A DNA stretch of 64,000 nucleotides from positions 320,001 to 384,000 of the forward strand of contig NZ_NEWK01000001.1 in the NCBI RefSeq assembly GCF_002217655.1. Reading direction: 5' to 3'. A program made the translations under genes and the position numbers. This document shows positions 54,481-63,522 of this stretch, piece by piece (the stretch's first letter is position 1; every line of letters starts with the position of its first letter). The notes beneath the pieces are model-generated. The model worked only from the letters and a program-made list of their open reading frames with translations, had not been told where the DNA came from and did no database searches. The stretch is from Geobacillus thermocatenulatus (GTDB taxonomy: Bacteria > Bacillota > Bacilli > Bacillales > Anoxybacillaceae).

Positions 54481-55451
54481 CTAGCCCAAGTGTAACCAGG
54501 GAATAGGCTAACCATATACCGTCTAACGCCACTTCAAATCCGATGATCGAATTGGCTCGGATCCCCGTGATGCAATATTGGTCAACCAGAACCGAGAACA
54601 CTGTCTCGATCACGTTGCGTTTTTGTTGGATCCACGGCTCCCATGTCTCAGACGCACGATGTTTCTGGTTTTTTCGAGACGGAGTCCAAAGCGCCATTTG
54701 GTATTCTTCGTACAGCCTTTTTTGCAAGTTACGGCTGATGAATCCTTTGTCCCCAAAGTTATAGGGGTGAGGAATTTGGGTCATGACGCTTTCGGCTGCC
54801 ATTCGATCGTGGCAAGATGCTTCCGTCACCACGTATCCCATCGGCAGCCCTTGATCGGTCACTTGAAGGTGCAGCTTAAACCCGTAGTACCATTGCTTTT
54901 TCGAAGTACAATACCCGATATCGGCGATTCCTTGAAACCGTTTGACCCGGTTCATTCTCACGGCATGACATAACTCGATTGGCAAGCTATCCACCACAGC
55001 GTAGGCATGGTGCTGCCCGCGTTTCGCCAATTCATGGCGAATCCATTTGATCGCAAAACGCAGTGATCGACAACGACGATGATACCGGGAACGTTCCAGA
55101 AATTTCTCCTTTGGGAACAAGTTCCCGATCACAAAGCGATGCCACGCCCGTTCAGAAGTAAAACCGAGCAGCTTTCCTAAAAGATGAATGGCGATGATGA
55201 CAGCGTCCTCTTGCTTGACCAAATGGCGATTTCGACGATGAAGATGCACCTGAATGCATGAAAGTTGGGCAGAAACAAAAACGAAAATGGCGGCATATTG
55301 CTTTTGAATCTTGGACCGATCTGTAGTAAAATGAAAGTGCTCTTGCATGGGGATTCTCCTTTCGAATGGTAGGTCGCACTTTCATTCTACAGGAGATCCG
55401 CCAGGCAAGGGCTATTTTTATGCTTGTCTGATTTTATCTAGCACCACGGGT
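54449..55451 (-). mobile_element. IS982-family insertion sequence, complete
   Basis: The element is 1,003 bp, with terminal repeats ACCCGTGGTGCTAG and CTAGCACCACGGGT. It contains one intact transposase gene. No target duplication is visible (flanks CGGTTGTC and TAAATCTA), and the sequence beyond its right end does not continue the toxin frame. It therefore marks a deletion or recombination rather than a simple insertion. Confidence 0.88.
54470..55348 (-). CDS. IS982-family transposase
   Basis: The 292-residue DDE transposase has the IS982 pattern: AYAVVDSLPIELCHAVRMNR with the first Asp, YGFKLHLQVTDQGLPMGYVV, NFGDKGFISRNLQKRL with the second Asp, and KRNVIETVFSVLVDQYCITG with the Glu. It has no frameshift, so it may be active. 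Its C-terminus is nearly the same as the two IS982 scraps at 35165 and 48726. Confidence 0.93.
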   Translation of the reverse strand: MQEHFHFTTDRSKIQKQYAAIFVFVSAQLSCIQVHLHRRNRHLVKQEDAVIIAIHLLGKLLGFTSERAWHRFVIGNLFPKEKFLERSRYHRRCRSLRFAIKWIRHELAKRGQHHAYAVVDSLPIELCHAVRMNRVKRFQGIADIGYCTSKKQWYYGFKLHLQVTDQGLPMGYVVTEASCHDRMAAESVMTQIPHPYNFGDKGFISRNLQKRLYEEYQMALWTPSRKNQKHRASETWEPWIQQKRNVIETVFSVLVDQYCITGIRANSIIGFEVALDGIWLAYSLVTLGLVER

Positions 55452-55531
55452 TAAATCTATATAAATGCACGTTGAAACTTTAACATTTTTCTTTTTGATG
55501 GGGTACTCGTTATTTTTCGACTGTCGGGTGA

Positions 55532-55584
55532 CCGAACAACACCGCTCCCAGACAAATTTGTCTGGGAGGCGGCTCGTTGTTCGG
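55532..55584. repeat. Nested palindrome, 22-bp perfect core
   Basis: TCCCAGACAAATTTGTCTGG (then GA) is a perfect palindrome (55546-55567), flanked by CCGC/GCGG with one bulged G and then by CCGAACAAC and GTTGTTCGG. It lies between the IS982 copy and a MITE in a region without genes. A bidirectional terminator or a transposon end are both possible. Confidence 0.5.
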
Positions 55585-55608
55585 TTCTCTGTCACACTAA
55601 ATATTGGA

Positions 55609-55737
55609 CTCTTCACCACAACATATACTTGACAAGCAATGTGGTTTCCTGACAAGGATAGGCAAAAAGTGCTGATGTTCCCTCACAAGCGTAAATAGGG
55701 GATGTTCAGAAAAAATCAAGTACAACTTTTGGAGAAG
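55609..55737 (-). mobile_element. MITE family 1, copy C
   Basis: A 129-bp element in reverse orientation: CTCTTCACCACAACATATAC (then TTGAC) on the left and TCAAGTACAACTTTTGGAG (then AAG) on the right, the family 1 ends. No target duplication is visible. Confidence 0.65.
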
Positions 55738-55902
55738 ATCCGAATTTTACACTATATTACAATTTATGTAACCTTTTTTGGGAAAAATAGGTATTTTCCA
55801 CAATTAAATTTGCGGAAAATACGGATGTTTTTCCTCTCTTATTCTGATACAATCAAGTGGTGAAGCCGGCTGGCTTAATACAAATATAGGGAGATGTTAA
55901 TA

Positions 55903-56679
55903 GTGTAAAAAAAATCCATTACCAGCCTTACTTTAGGGTTAATGCTTTTATTTGCAACTGGAGTATATGCTAAGGGTTTGGAAGAAGATAAAATTGATAT
56001 TGTAGAAAAAAGCAACCAAAAAGTTATTGTAGAAAAATCTGATGGTGAACGGATTATTATAAACGTAGATAGGCCAGATTTTAAAGATAGACTTAGTGAT
56101 AATTTGATCAAAGATATAGCTGAGCAAGTGGACATTAGTGACAATGTAACTATTCATGATATTATTGAACCGTCTTTTTGTATAACAATCCCAAACGATG
56201 TGGGATTTCTAAATTCTAAAAAAAATCGATTCTCATTCTCTCTTAATGCTGCTCAGCCGGAAAGTTTGCTTTATCGATACGAGGTGACAAAGAAATATAC
56301 TGATAGGTCTCCGCTAGCTGCACAATTGATTATAAGTGTTGCTTATGGTAAAACAGCAACTTTAAAATCTTCAATAACTGTTACTAATTCTGCTACTATT
56401 AGTGGGGCGACTAAACTGCCGGACGAAGGACTTGCAGAGCTAAATGCATCCCTAAATGCGTCAGTCACTTATACTTATGAGAAAGGTAGAACTTTTTTAG
56501 GTCCTTCAAAAGGGTACACAAGTAGACAATATTATTCAACTAGATTTCATGATAGAGGAAATTATATTGTTCGAAAAATAAATCGCATAACGGGCAATGT
56601 ATCAGAAACCTACACTGGTACTTATGGAGAACCTAGTTTACAGGATCCAATTGTAAACTGGTCTAGAGATATCAAATAA
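55903..56679 (+). pseudogene. Exported protein gene with a stop right after the start codon
   Basis: GTG 55903, behind AGGGAG, is followed at once by TAA. Then the same frame runs to 56679 and starts like a signal peptide (KKSITSLTLGLMLLFATGVY, then AKGLEED). An ATG at 55942 inside the signal peptide gives 245 residues but lacks the basic start and a good ribosome site. The mature part (VEKSNQKVIVEKSDGERIII...TSRQYYSTRFHDRGNY) is beta-rich and unknown to me. Confidence 0.6.
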
Positions 56680-56685
56680 ATTACG

Positions 56686-56710
56686 CTTTAGTGATTTTGC
56701 TCATCTACAG
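56686..56710 (+). repeat. Solo right end of MITE family 2
   Basis: TTTAGTGATTTTGCTCATC (then TACAG) matches the right end of the element at 34950-35141. The rest of the element is missing. The following 147 bp show no gene. Confidence 0.5.
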
Positions 56711-56857
56711 TTAGTGATTGAACGAATTAGCTTTAGATAAAGAGAGCAACAGTTTTTTACGATTGAGAATGCGCTACAGACTTTCTTTTATTACAAAAAC
56801 ACTATAGTTCAAAACTTTGAATTGTAAATGCAAACACATAGAGAGGAGAAATGAGTT

Positions 56858-57091
56858 TTGAATAATTTTATTGAAAAAGGATTTATGTACGGTTTTGTCA
56901 TAGGAATCACTTTAGCATTGATATTTGTCCCCTATAAAACAGTAACATATATGTCAGGAGGGGTGACAACAACGGGGTATAAAGAAATAACTGAATATAT
57001 TATAAATGTACTTAGAGTGAGTTTTAGCAGCGGAGTGATTGCCTCTACAATTAGTCTGGCTTTATATAAAAAAAGAAAAACTAAAAATTAG
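56858..57091 (+). CDS. Small two-helix membrane protein
   Basis: The 77-residue protein (MNNFIEKGFMYGFVIGITLA...) has two predicted membrane helices (residues ~8-26 and ~50-68) and ends in a basic tail (YKKRKTKN). It starts at TTG 56858 behind GAGAGGAG. No family is recognised. It could be an immunity or helper protein for the exported proteins nearby; that is a guess from position. Confidence 0.55.
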   Translation: MNNFIEKGFMYGFVIGITLALIFVPYKTVTYMSGGVTTTGYKEITEYIINVLRVSFSSGVIASTISLALYKKRKTKN

Positions 57092-57101
57092 CACGGTTGT
57101 T

Positions 57102-57405
57102 GATGATTGTCAAGGCCGATTATTTTTTCCCCAAAATCGCCGGTTTAAAATTCCCCAGAAGGACCTTTCACTGATCCTTCTGTTTTTCTTGTTGGAGCCT
57201 CTTTTCCCGTAATCGATAGCTTTCCCCCTTTAGGGGGACCGGCTCTTTGGCGTGCGCAAAACCGGAATTGGGAGCAGGAAGTCCTGCTCGTCTTCCCATC
57301 CTTTGGCGCCAAATGGCGGGGAGAATGGCCTCCAAAATTCGACATGTGGGAAGTCTATGCCCCATTAATTCACCGGCCTTCTAGAATGGACATCTTGGCG
57401 GGCTG
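57102..57405. mobile_element. Possible IS21-type end remnant
   Basis: The stretch starts TGTTGATGATTGTCAAGG and continues with CCCCAAAATCGCCGGTTTAA, which recalls the terminal repeats of IS21-type elements. It is GC-rich against AT-rich flanks on both sides. No complete frame is present. From 57406 to 57600 I see no gene. Confidence 0.35.
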
Positions 57406-57645
57406 CGGACCGCAGTAGCTATGGTGAAAGAGCACATAAAGGAGTACTGCATTACGGTGTTTCTGCGTTTTATTTTGGTCAAGGTTCTTTGTAATGAAAT
57501 TTTACAACAGCGTCTCTTTATTGAAAAAATATGTCGAAAAATGTCTAAAATAAAGATAAAATTGTCAAACGATTTTTCTTTTTTTTTAAGAGTCAAGACT
57601 TATAATTGGGGTAGAGGATGTTTACTTTGATTTAGGGGGATGAGT

Positions 57646-58050
57646 ATGTCTATTATTACGAAAAGGATGTCAAAAATCATTGGAATGTGTGTAATTGGGT
57701 TTGGTGCGTTAATGTTTGCAGTAGCAGTTTTTGCCTATAATGGTCCGTATTCATATGATGCCATTGTTCCTAGCTTTGGAATTCCAAATTGGTATAGTGC
57801 ACCAAAACCTGCATCAGGTTCTAAACAGTATAATACTGTATCATCTATTGGTGGAGGTTATGACGGAGACATTAGTGGATGGATCTCTGATGGAAATGGC
57901 AATGCAATTTCATCCTCTTATGATCTTTATTCCGGTAAAACTTATTATTATAATACCAGCGCAACTAAAGGTTCTAAAGTTGAATTGTCGATGGATACAC
58001 ATATCTGGGTTCCAGTGAATGTCGAAGTAAGAGGGTTTTGGGGATCTTAA
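57646..58050 (+). CDS. Small exported protein, DUF2712-like
   Basis: The ~134-residue protein has a signal peptide (ITKRMSKIIGMCVIGFGALM, cut near VFA) and a mature Gly/Ser/Tyr-rich part ending in VNVEVRGFWGS. The pattern of repeated Tyr and Ser and the final Gly-aromatic-Trp recalls the small exported DUF2712 group; this is a resemblance only. I prefer ATG 57646 behind AGGGGG; ATG 57640 is possible. An ABC exporter operon lies 1.5 kb downstream, across an IS. Confidence 0.55.
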   Translation: MSIITKRMSKIIGMCVIGFGALMFAVAVFAYNGPYSYDAIVPSFGIPNWYSAPKPASGSKQYNTVSSIGGGYDGDISGWISDGNGNAISSSYDLYSGKTYYYNTSATKGSKVELSMDTHIWVPVNVEVRGFWGS

Positions 58051-58113
58051 TCCTCTAGTTCGGATTGGGGTCCGTTGCGGAGAAGTGTGGCATGTTTGAT
58101 CTTTACTTGAGAA

Positions 58114-59442
58114 CTGTAGTTGAGTAATTTTCATTACAATAATTACCACTAAAAAAGAGACAAACAGGGTATCCCTTATGCCACGTGGAGCTGTTTTTTA
58201 AATGAACTCCACAAGGCTATGTCCTTTTCTCTTGCGCAGGAGATCGAGCCCGTCGGAAAAATCGCTGTTCGACTCGAGCATGCTATACACATACGCCAGT
58301 TGTACCAAAATCCAATACTGTTTCACCGCCCGACGCCCGCGAACGCGGTATCCATCGAGCTTCAGCTGGTCTTTCGCTTGTCGAAAAAAGCATTCGATCG
58401 ACCAGCGTTGGGCATAGCAGCGCAAGATGTCTTCATCGCTTAGCTCCCAGTCGGTGCTCAAGACGCAGTGAAGATGTTCCGATTTCATCGGCTGATGGGC
58501 TTTCCAAGCGAGCAGCACCACCGCATGGTCGAGACCGTTGAGCGCGCCTTCGTAACGATAGACACGATAGCGCTCTTCTCCCACTGTGACGAGGCGAGTG
58601 TCATTCGGTTCGATGGAGCGGGCCAACTGCTTCGCTTGGACGGCGGCGCCGTTCGGATCGAGAATCCGGTTCGTCTTGAGCATCGCAATCACGTGGAATC
58701 CTTTTTTCAGACAAGCTTTCACGAGCGCTTTCGATGGATGCCACGAATCCATCAGCCCATAAACGGGACGGCGTACATTCAGCGAAGAGAGCATCTCGAT
58801 CGCGAATTCCCCTTTGCTTTTTCCCGCCGTCTTGTCGTAGAGGCGGAAGATAAAGGGGAACGCCTAGGTTGCAGTATGAACCATGAGCCAAACAAGAGAA
58901 TGGCCCCAAATCGTTTTTTTTTCTCTGTGTGAGAGTAGTGCCAATCACATCCCTGAATCGCGTGTGTTGCCCGTGACGAAGGTTTCGTTTTTTGGCCAAT
59001 CGTATCATCGATCGAAACAAACAAGGGTTGATTCTCCTGTTTGGCGATGCGTTCGACACGACGAAGGATCCACTGCTGGAGTTTGCGAAGCAATGTTTCT
59101 TCCTCCCACGGACTTTTCGTGAAAAAATGGCTGAGTGTCGTGCGATGGTTCGGATGAAAGTTCTCATGATGAAGGTCGGTCAATGTTCCCGAAAAACCCT
59201 CCGTGATCATCGCATCCACGAGATGAACGAGATGCTTCATAACAGGTTTCGAGAAATAAAGGGCCAACCCTAACATCGTGAAAAACTGGTGGATTCCTTG
59301 ATGATGTGCTAATCTATTCATGAGACATGAACCTCCTTGTGTGAATGGTTTGTTGGCACATCTATTCTAACTAAGGAATCGGGTTCATGTCCCCTTTTTT
59401 GTTTGGTTGTCAATTTATGTTAGTGAATTTACTCATCTACAG
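58114..59442 (-). mobile_element. IS4-superfamily insertion sequence with a 7-bp target duplication
   Basis: The 1,329-bp element has imperfect terminal repeats CTGTAGTTGAGTAATTTTCA and TGAATTTACTCATCTACAG. It is flanked by the perfect direct repeat TTGAGAA (58107-58113 and 59443-59449). It carries one frameshifted transposase gene. It is the parent of the 192-bp MITE at 34950. Confidence 0.9.
58198..59321 (-). pseudogene. Frameshifted DDE transposase with YREK motif
   Basis: The first frame (MNRLAHHQGIHQFFTMLGLA...) contains the first Asp in PLFVSIDDTIGQKT. After FILQP, near 58865, the frame changes, and the protein continues as AFPFIFRLYDKTAGKSKGEF with the second Asp in YGLMDSWHPSKAL and the motif Y-x2-R-x3-E-x6-K in YAQRWSIECFFRQAKDQL. 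That motif marks the IS4 superfamily (IS701-like members). One indel separates the halves; programmed frameshifting is possible but no slippery run is seen. Confidence 0.8.
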
Positions 59443-59519
59443 TTGAGAAGCGATTCTAGGAAGATGTTGTTCTCTAGTAATCACCAGCTTTCTAGATATC
59501 TCAATAGTGAAAGTGGGTG

Positions 59520-60377
59520 ATGGTTCGCATGTTTCGAACAGAATTCTATCGATTGCTACGTCGTTGGCAGCTGGCTATAGGAATGATTGCGCTAGTGGGC
59601 TTTATGCTCCAAGGATTTTACAGCTATTACACGAAACCTCCTTATTTCTCTGGACAGTACAGTGCGTATATGTCATACATTTCAGCATTGGGCACAGGTA
59701 GTGGAGCTTTTTGGATTGTCGTGTTGCCATTGATATCCTGCTTAGTAGCTGGTGATAGCTTGGCCTGGGATCGAAGGACGGGAGCAATTCGCTTCATGTT
59801 GATACGGTTATCGAGAAAACAGTACATACTTGGCAAAATTTTATCCTCTAGTATGTTTACAATCCTGTTTGTATCGATAGGTCTTATCTTATCTTTTGTG
59901 ATCGCATCAATTTTGTTTCCTTTAAAGCTTCCGCCGTGGAGGTTTGTGAATGGAACGGCCACTTTTTCAGTGCCAGGAGTGCCAAAGAGCGAAATTTTCT
60001 TATTTCCAACGTTTATGCACAATTTTTTCTTTGAACATCCTTTCACTTATATACTTTTGGTAACTGGAATTGTGGTTTTATCCGCCGTGGTATGGACAAA
60101 TATTGCACTATTGGCATCTCTATTTACTACCAATATTTATCTTGTTATGGGCATTCCTTGGTTGATTTACATTATCGTTTCTTTTATTATGATGATTCCG
60201 TTGGTCGGGTTGCCTCACTATTCTCCTTTAGTGTTGTCAGGTCCGTTCATGGAAAGTGGTCCTGGGACAGGGCCTTCAGCATTATCGATCCCTATTTTTT
60301 GGATGGTGGTGATCCTACTAATAAACACCTTATCTTATATAATTTTCCTTCGAAAAGGAGGAGAAGTTCTTGACTAG
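59520..60377 (+). CDS. ABC-2-type permease
   Basis: The 285-residue protein has six predicted membrane helices and begins RMFRTEFYRLLRRWQLAIGM, the usual start of ABC-2 exporter subunits; DSLAWDRRTGAIRFMLIRLS is the cytoplasmic coupling region. I start at ATG 59520. It overlaps the ATPase gene by 8 bp. The IS at 58114 lies only 78 bp upstream and separates it from the small exported proteins. Confidence 0.8.
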   Translation: MVRMFRTEFYRLLRRWQLAIGMIALVGFMLQGFYSYYTKPPYFSGQYSAYMSYISALGTGSGAFWIVVLPLISCLVAGDSLAWDRRTGAIRFMLIRLSRKQYILGKILSSSMFTILFVSIGLILSFVIASILFPLKLPPWRFVNGTATFSVPGVPKSEIFLFPTFMHNFFFEHPFTYILLVTGIVVLSAVVWTNIALLASLFTTNIYLVMGIPWLIYIIVSFIMMIPLVGLPHYSPLVLSGPFMESGPGTGPSALSIPIFWMVVILLINTLSYIIFLRKGGEVLD

Positions 60378-61029
60378 TTTTTCTGATTACGCAATTGAAG
60401 CAAGTGGCATAGAAAAGACACTTAGAGGAACCCTGGTTTTAAAAGGCATTAACCTTAGCGTTTCTTATGGAGAGATTGTAGCGATTGTTGGGGCGAATGG
60501 TTCCGGAAAATCGTTATTATTCCGCATCTTGGCTGGCTTGGTTTATCCAGACAAGGGAAAGATTACGATTGGTGGGAAACCACTACAACCAGGATTATTA
60601 GGTCCCCTTGCCGACATTGGCTTATTAATTGAAACACCTGGTTTTCTTCCTTATCTTTCGGGAATGGACAACTTAAGGCTGCTTGCAATGCTGCGTCGGC
60701 GGATTACAGATGAAGAGATTGCCGAAACAATGCGCAAGGTTGGGCTTGAACCAACCGATCGACGTCCCGTAAAAGCCTACTCATTGGGCATGAGACAACG
60801 TCTCGGCATTGCCCAGGCCATAATGGAACGGCAAAAAATCCTTTTACTAGATGAACCTACAAACGCATTGGACCCAGAATTTACTGATGACTTTTTGAAG
60901 ATGCTTTCTGATCTTCGGAATAATCAATTTGCCATTGTTATGACGTCCCATGATTTACATGAAGTTAAGGGGCTTGCAGATCGAATACTTCTCATGAAGA
61001 ATGGCATCTTAACTAACTATGAGATTTAG
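60370..61029 (+). CDS. ABC transporter ATP-binding protein
   Basis: The 219-residue ATPase starts at TTG 60370 behind AAAGGAGGAG. Walker A is VGANGSGKSLLFRI, the signature YSLGMRQRLGIAQ, Walker B ILLLDEPTNAL and the switch His lies in VMTSHDLHEV. It is of the short exporter type (bacteriocin or antibiotic export/immunity class). With the permeases on either side it forms one exporter. Confidence 0.92.
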   Translation: MTSFSDYAIEASGIEKTLRGTLVLKGINLSVSYGEIVAIVGANGSGKSLLFRILAGLVYPDKGKITIGGKPLQPGLLGPLADIGLLIETPGFLPYLSGMDNLRLLAMLRRRITDEEIAETMRKVGLEPTDRRPVKAYSLGMRQRLGIAQAIMERQKILLLDEPTNALDPEFTDDFLKMLSDLRNNQFAIVMTSHDLHEVKGLADRILLMKNGILTNYEI

Positions 61030-61052
61030 GAATGATGGTGGAGATTAAACTG

Positions 61053-61076
61053 ACGCCTCATTCGAGGCGTTTTTTC
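61053..61076 (+). terminator. Terminator after the ATPase gene
   Basis: ACGCCTC and GAGGCGT form a stem with the loop ATTC, followed by six T. The mobile element copy 2 starts within the T run. Confidence 0.82.
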
Positions 61077-61474
61077 ATCCTATTTCGCGCAGAAGACTCC
61101 CACTTCAATGACCAAAAGAAGAAAGTGGGGGGAATGCGCGTTCCCCTTTCTTTTGTGTATGATCGAATAAAGACGTGGAGAAAACCGTTTAATAAAGGCA
61201 CTCCAATCACGGCTGCTCGATGGATGGAGTGGGTTGCAGCAAACGTTGCAACCGTCAAACATCGAGCGTAGGTCTGTCTGCTGTGTGTGGAAGACAAGCG
61301 CTGCCAACAGACACACCGAGAATCGGGAACGATCAGGCATGACCCAGCGACGTTGGGCAACGGTCAACCTGCCCCTTGATGCTACCCCAAGTCAAGGAAG
61401 GAGGACGACGTTCGTTTGCACTTCTGGGGAGTGGCAAGCCCCCACTTCAAGCGTCAGCGAAGAGGGTTAGTTGA
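61073..61474 (+). mobile_element. ORF-less IS200/IS605-like element with structured interior, copy 2
   Basis: The 402-bp element matches 8157-8564 along its whole length, from TTTCATCCTATTTCGCGCAG to AGTTGA. The left hairpin CCCACTT/AAGTGGG and the interior are kept; the right hairpin has decayed (GCCCCCACTTC against GAAGAGGGTT). It interrupts the ABC exporter operon between the ATPase and the next permease. Confidence 0.6.
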
Positions 61475-61522
61475 TGAAAACGAATTTGCACGTTGATTCG
61501 TGATGTGAGAGGGGTTTCCACA

Positions 61523-62341
61523 TTGTATTGGCGAATGGTTTGGATGAATTCATTGGCGATTGTAAGAAACGCTCGTTGGTGTGTTGTTCCTTTATTTGCC
61601 CTGGCAATTTTGGGGATTTCTGTTTCCGATATTGTGTATTATAGCGGGGGGCGGTTGCATGATGCAAATGAGTGGGACATCCTATTAGAAATGTTTAATG
61701 ATCCTTTCAAAGTTGCTGTGCTTCTGCCTGCTGTCTATTTTACTATGATTGCTGATACAGCCACTCGTGATTTGGACGGCTGGGGATATATGATTTGGAA
61801 TCGAGGAATGTCAAGAGCCCAATGGTGGTGGAGCAAGATTGGAGCACTTTGTGTGACAACGTTCATTTATACGAACATCTTATGGCTGGTGGCGTTATTT
61901 GCAAGCTTATTCTTGGTTCGGTTTGAATCGCATTGGAGCAAATTTGTCTTTTTGTCGCATTGGTCATATCAAGGCGGTCTTACCGTTCATCAGTTGCTTG
62001 TTCCTCCACCAATTATCATGCTTAAAATATGGGGATTAATCACCATTGGGCTATACGCTCTTAGTGTTTGTGTTGTATTGTTGGCATTTGTTTTTCATCA
62101 TGCTGGAATTGCATGGATGATTGGGGCTGCAACCAGTATCATATCCTATGGAATTTGGGTCAAGATCCCACAAGCTTCTGCTTGGGCACCTACACTGCAT
62201 TTAGTTTTGTTAACTCATTACGGTTTCTCTTCCAAAGCTCCTGCTTACTTTTCTTGTATTTTTTCGATTGTTGGGGGATTCCTTCTTATCATCATAATTG
62301 GTGCTATTGGACATTTGCTCGTATTGAAAAGGGAGTTTTAA
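61523..62341 (+). CDS. ABC-2-type permease-like membrane protein
   Basis: The ~272-residue protein has about six membrane helices. The start is uncertain: TTG 61523 has AGAGGGG at 8 nt, TTG 61493 has no ribosome site, and ATG 61535 is also in frame. ADTATRDLDGWGYMIWNRGM and SRAQWWWSKIGALCVTTFIY resemble the coupling region of the permease at 59520. The mobile element copy 2 lies just upstream and may have displaced its original start or promoter. It ends 2 bp before the next permease. Confidence 0.72.
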   Translation: MYWRMVWMNSLAIVRNARWCVVPLFALAILGISVSDIVYYSGGRLHDANEWDILLEMFNDPFKVAVLLPAVYFTMIADTATRDLDGWGYMIWNRGMSRAQWWWSKIGALCVTTFIYTNILWLVALFASLFLVRFESHWSKFVFLSHWSYQGGLTVHQLLVPPPIIMLKIWGLITIGLYALSVCVVLLAFVFHHAGIAWMIGAATSIISYGIWVKIPQASAWAPTLHLVLLTHYGFSSKAPAYFSCIFSIVGGFLLIIIIGAIGHLLVLKREF

Positions 62342-62343
62342 CT

Positions 62344-63171
62344 ATGGGCAAGACTCGAGAACATATAGTTGGTTTGAGGCTAGTTGGTGCAGAACTTTGC
62401 ACGTTTGTTAGGCGAAAGAGATCGTTACTATTTTTTTTGCTTATAGGCGTCTATGTGCTCGTGTCAGAAATCAATTTTCTTTATGGATTCGGGGTCAACA
62501 AATCTTCTTTAAATTCTTGGCAATTGATTGTAGCGGTTTTGGAAGGGCCCTCGCTTCATCCACCTATTTTTCAAATCATAGGATGGTTAGTTTTACCCAC
62601 AATTTTCGTTCTAGGTATGGGTGAACCATTTTCCTTTTTCCAGTTGCAACGGGTGAAAATTCTGTTATCCAGAATTCCAACACGATGGGATTACTGGTGG
62701 GGCAGATTAATAGCTTGGTATGTGTTGGGTGTATTGTTTGTGGCCTTTGTATTAGTAATTAGTATACTTCTGAGCGGGATGGTCGTTTCATCAGATCATT
62801 GGAAGATTCCTAGGGCATTGATTTTAAACCAAAAGACACAGCCTTTTCAAACGGTTATCATTTGGAGCTCTTTTAATCTTTTAACAACGATATGGTGGTA
62901 TATAACGATCCTTGTCATCTTCTCTATGTTTTTTTCCCATTCAGGGATCGCCACTATAGTCACCTTAGTTGCTGGCTGTATATTGACTTTCATAGGTGCA
63001 AACGATGAGCAATTTATACCATTTTTGCGCCCCTTGTTAGGGGCAAAACTGAATGGTTTATCAGATAACATAATAGATTCGAACTCTTTTATGCATCTAG
63101 TTTACAGTAGTTGTGCTTGGTTTCTGCTCAGTATTGTCGGTTATGTAATTTTTCGCTGCAAAGATTTATAA
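62344..63171 (+). CDS. ABC-2-type permease-like membrane protein
   Basis: The 275-residue protein has about six membrane helices (RSLLFFLLIGVYVLVSEINF in the first). LQRVKILLSRIPTRWDYWWG matches the cytoplasmic coupling region of the two other permeases in place and form. It starts at ATG 62344 behind AAGGGAG. Three permease-like genes and one ATPase suggest an exporter of a peptide or lipid-like substrate, with self-protection as an alternative. Confidence 0.75.
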   Translation: MGKTREHIVGLRLVGAELCTFVRRKRSLLFFLLIGVYVLVSEINFLYGFGVNKSSLNSWQLIVAVLEGPSLHPPIFQIIGWLVLPTIFVLGMGEPFSFFQLQRVKILLSRIPTRWDYWWGRLIAWYVLGVLFVAFVLVISILLSGMVVSSDHWKIPRALILNQKTQPFQTVIIWSSFNLLTTIWWYITILVIFSMFFSHSGIATIVTLVAGCILTFIGANDEQFIPFLRPLLGAKLNGLSDNIIDSNSFMHLVYSSCAWFLLSIVGYVIFRCKDL

Positions 63172-63189
63172 TTTTAACACGAGTGTTGA

Positions 63190-63500
63190 TTATCCAAAAT
63201 TAGACATACGCCTTCCATCAATTTGGGCATACTCAAACAAAGCAGCGGCCATCCCGGATTTCCAATCGAGAGGAAGCGGCCCAGAGAAAAAACGGCGAAC
63301 AAACGAAATGAAGGAAAGAGAGACGTTCGTCCGTTTTTGGGTTGGATCGTAAAGCCATCGCAACAACACATACGCAATGAACGCCGCAAACAGTTGATTG
63401 TATACCGCATTTTCCGTCGTGCCAAACAAGGTCGGGACATTCCGATATTGCTTCACCCAACGGAAAAAGATTGTTTAGTGCAAAATAAGGGTCTTTACCA
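63190..63500 (-). pseudogene. IS4-family transposase C-terminal fragment
   Basis: On the minus strand the frame encodes the end of an IS4-type transposase (LFGTTENAVYNQLFAAFIAY, VLLRWLYDPTQKRTNVSLSF, GMAAALFEYAQIDGRRM). The catalytic parts are missing. The N-terminal side stops near MITE family 3 copy 2. Confidence 0.75.
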
Positions 63501-63522
63501 TTTTCTGTGATTTTCACTCAAT

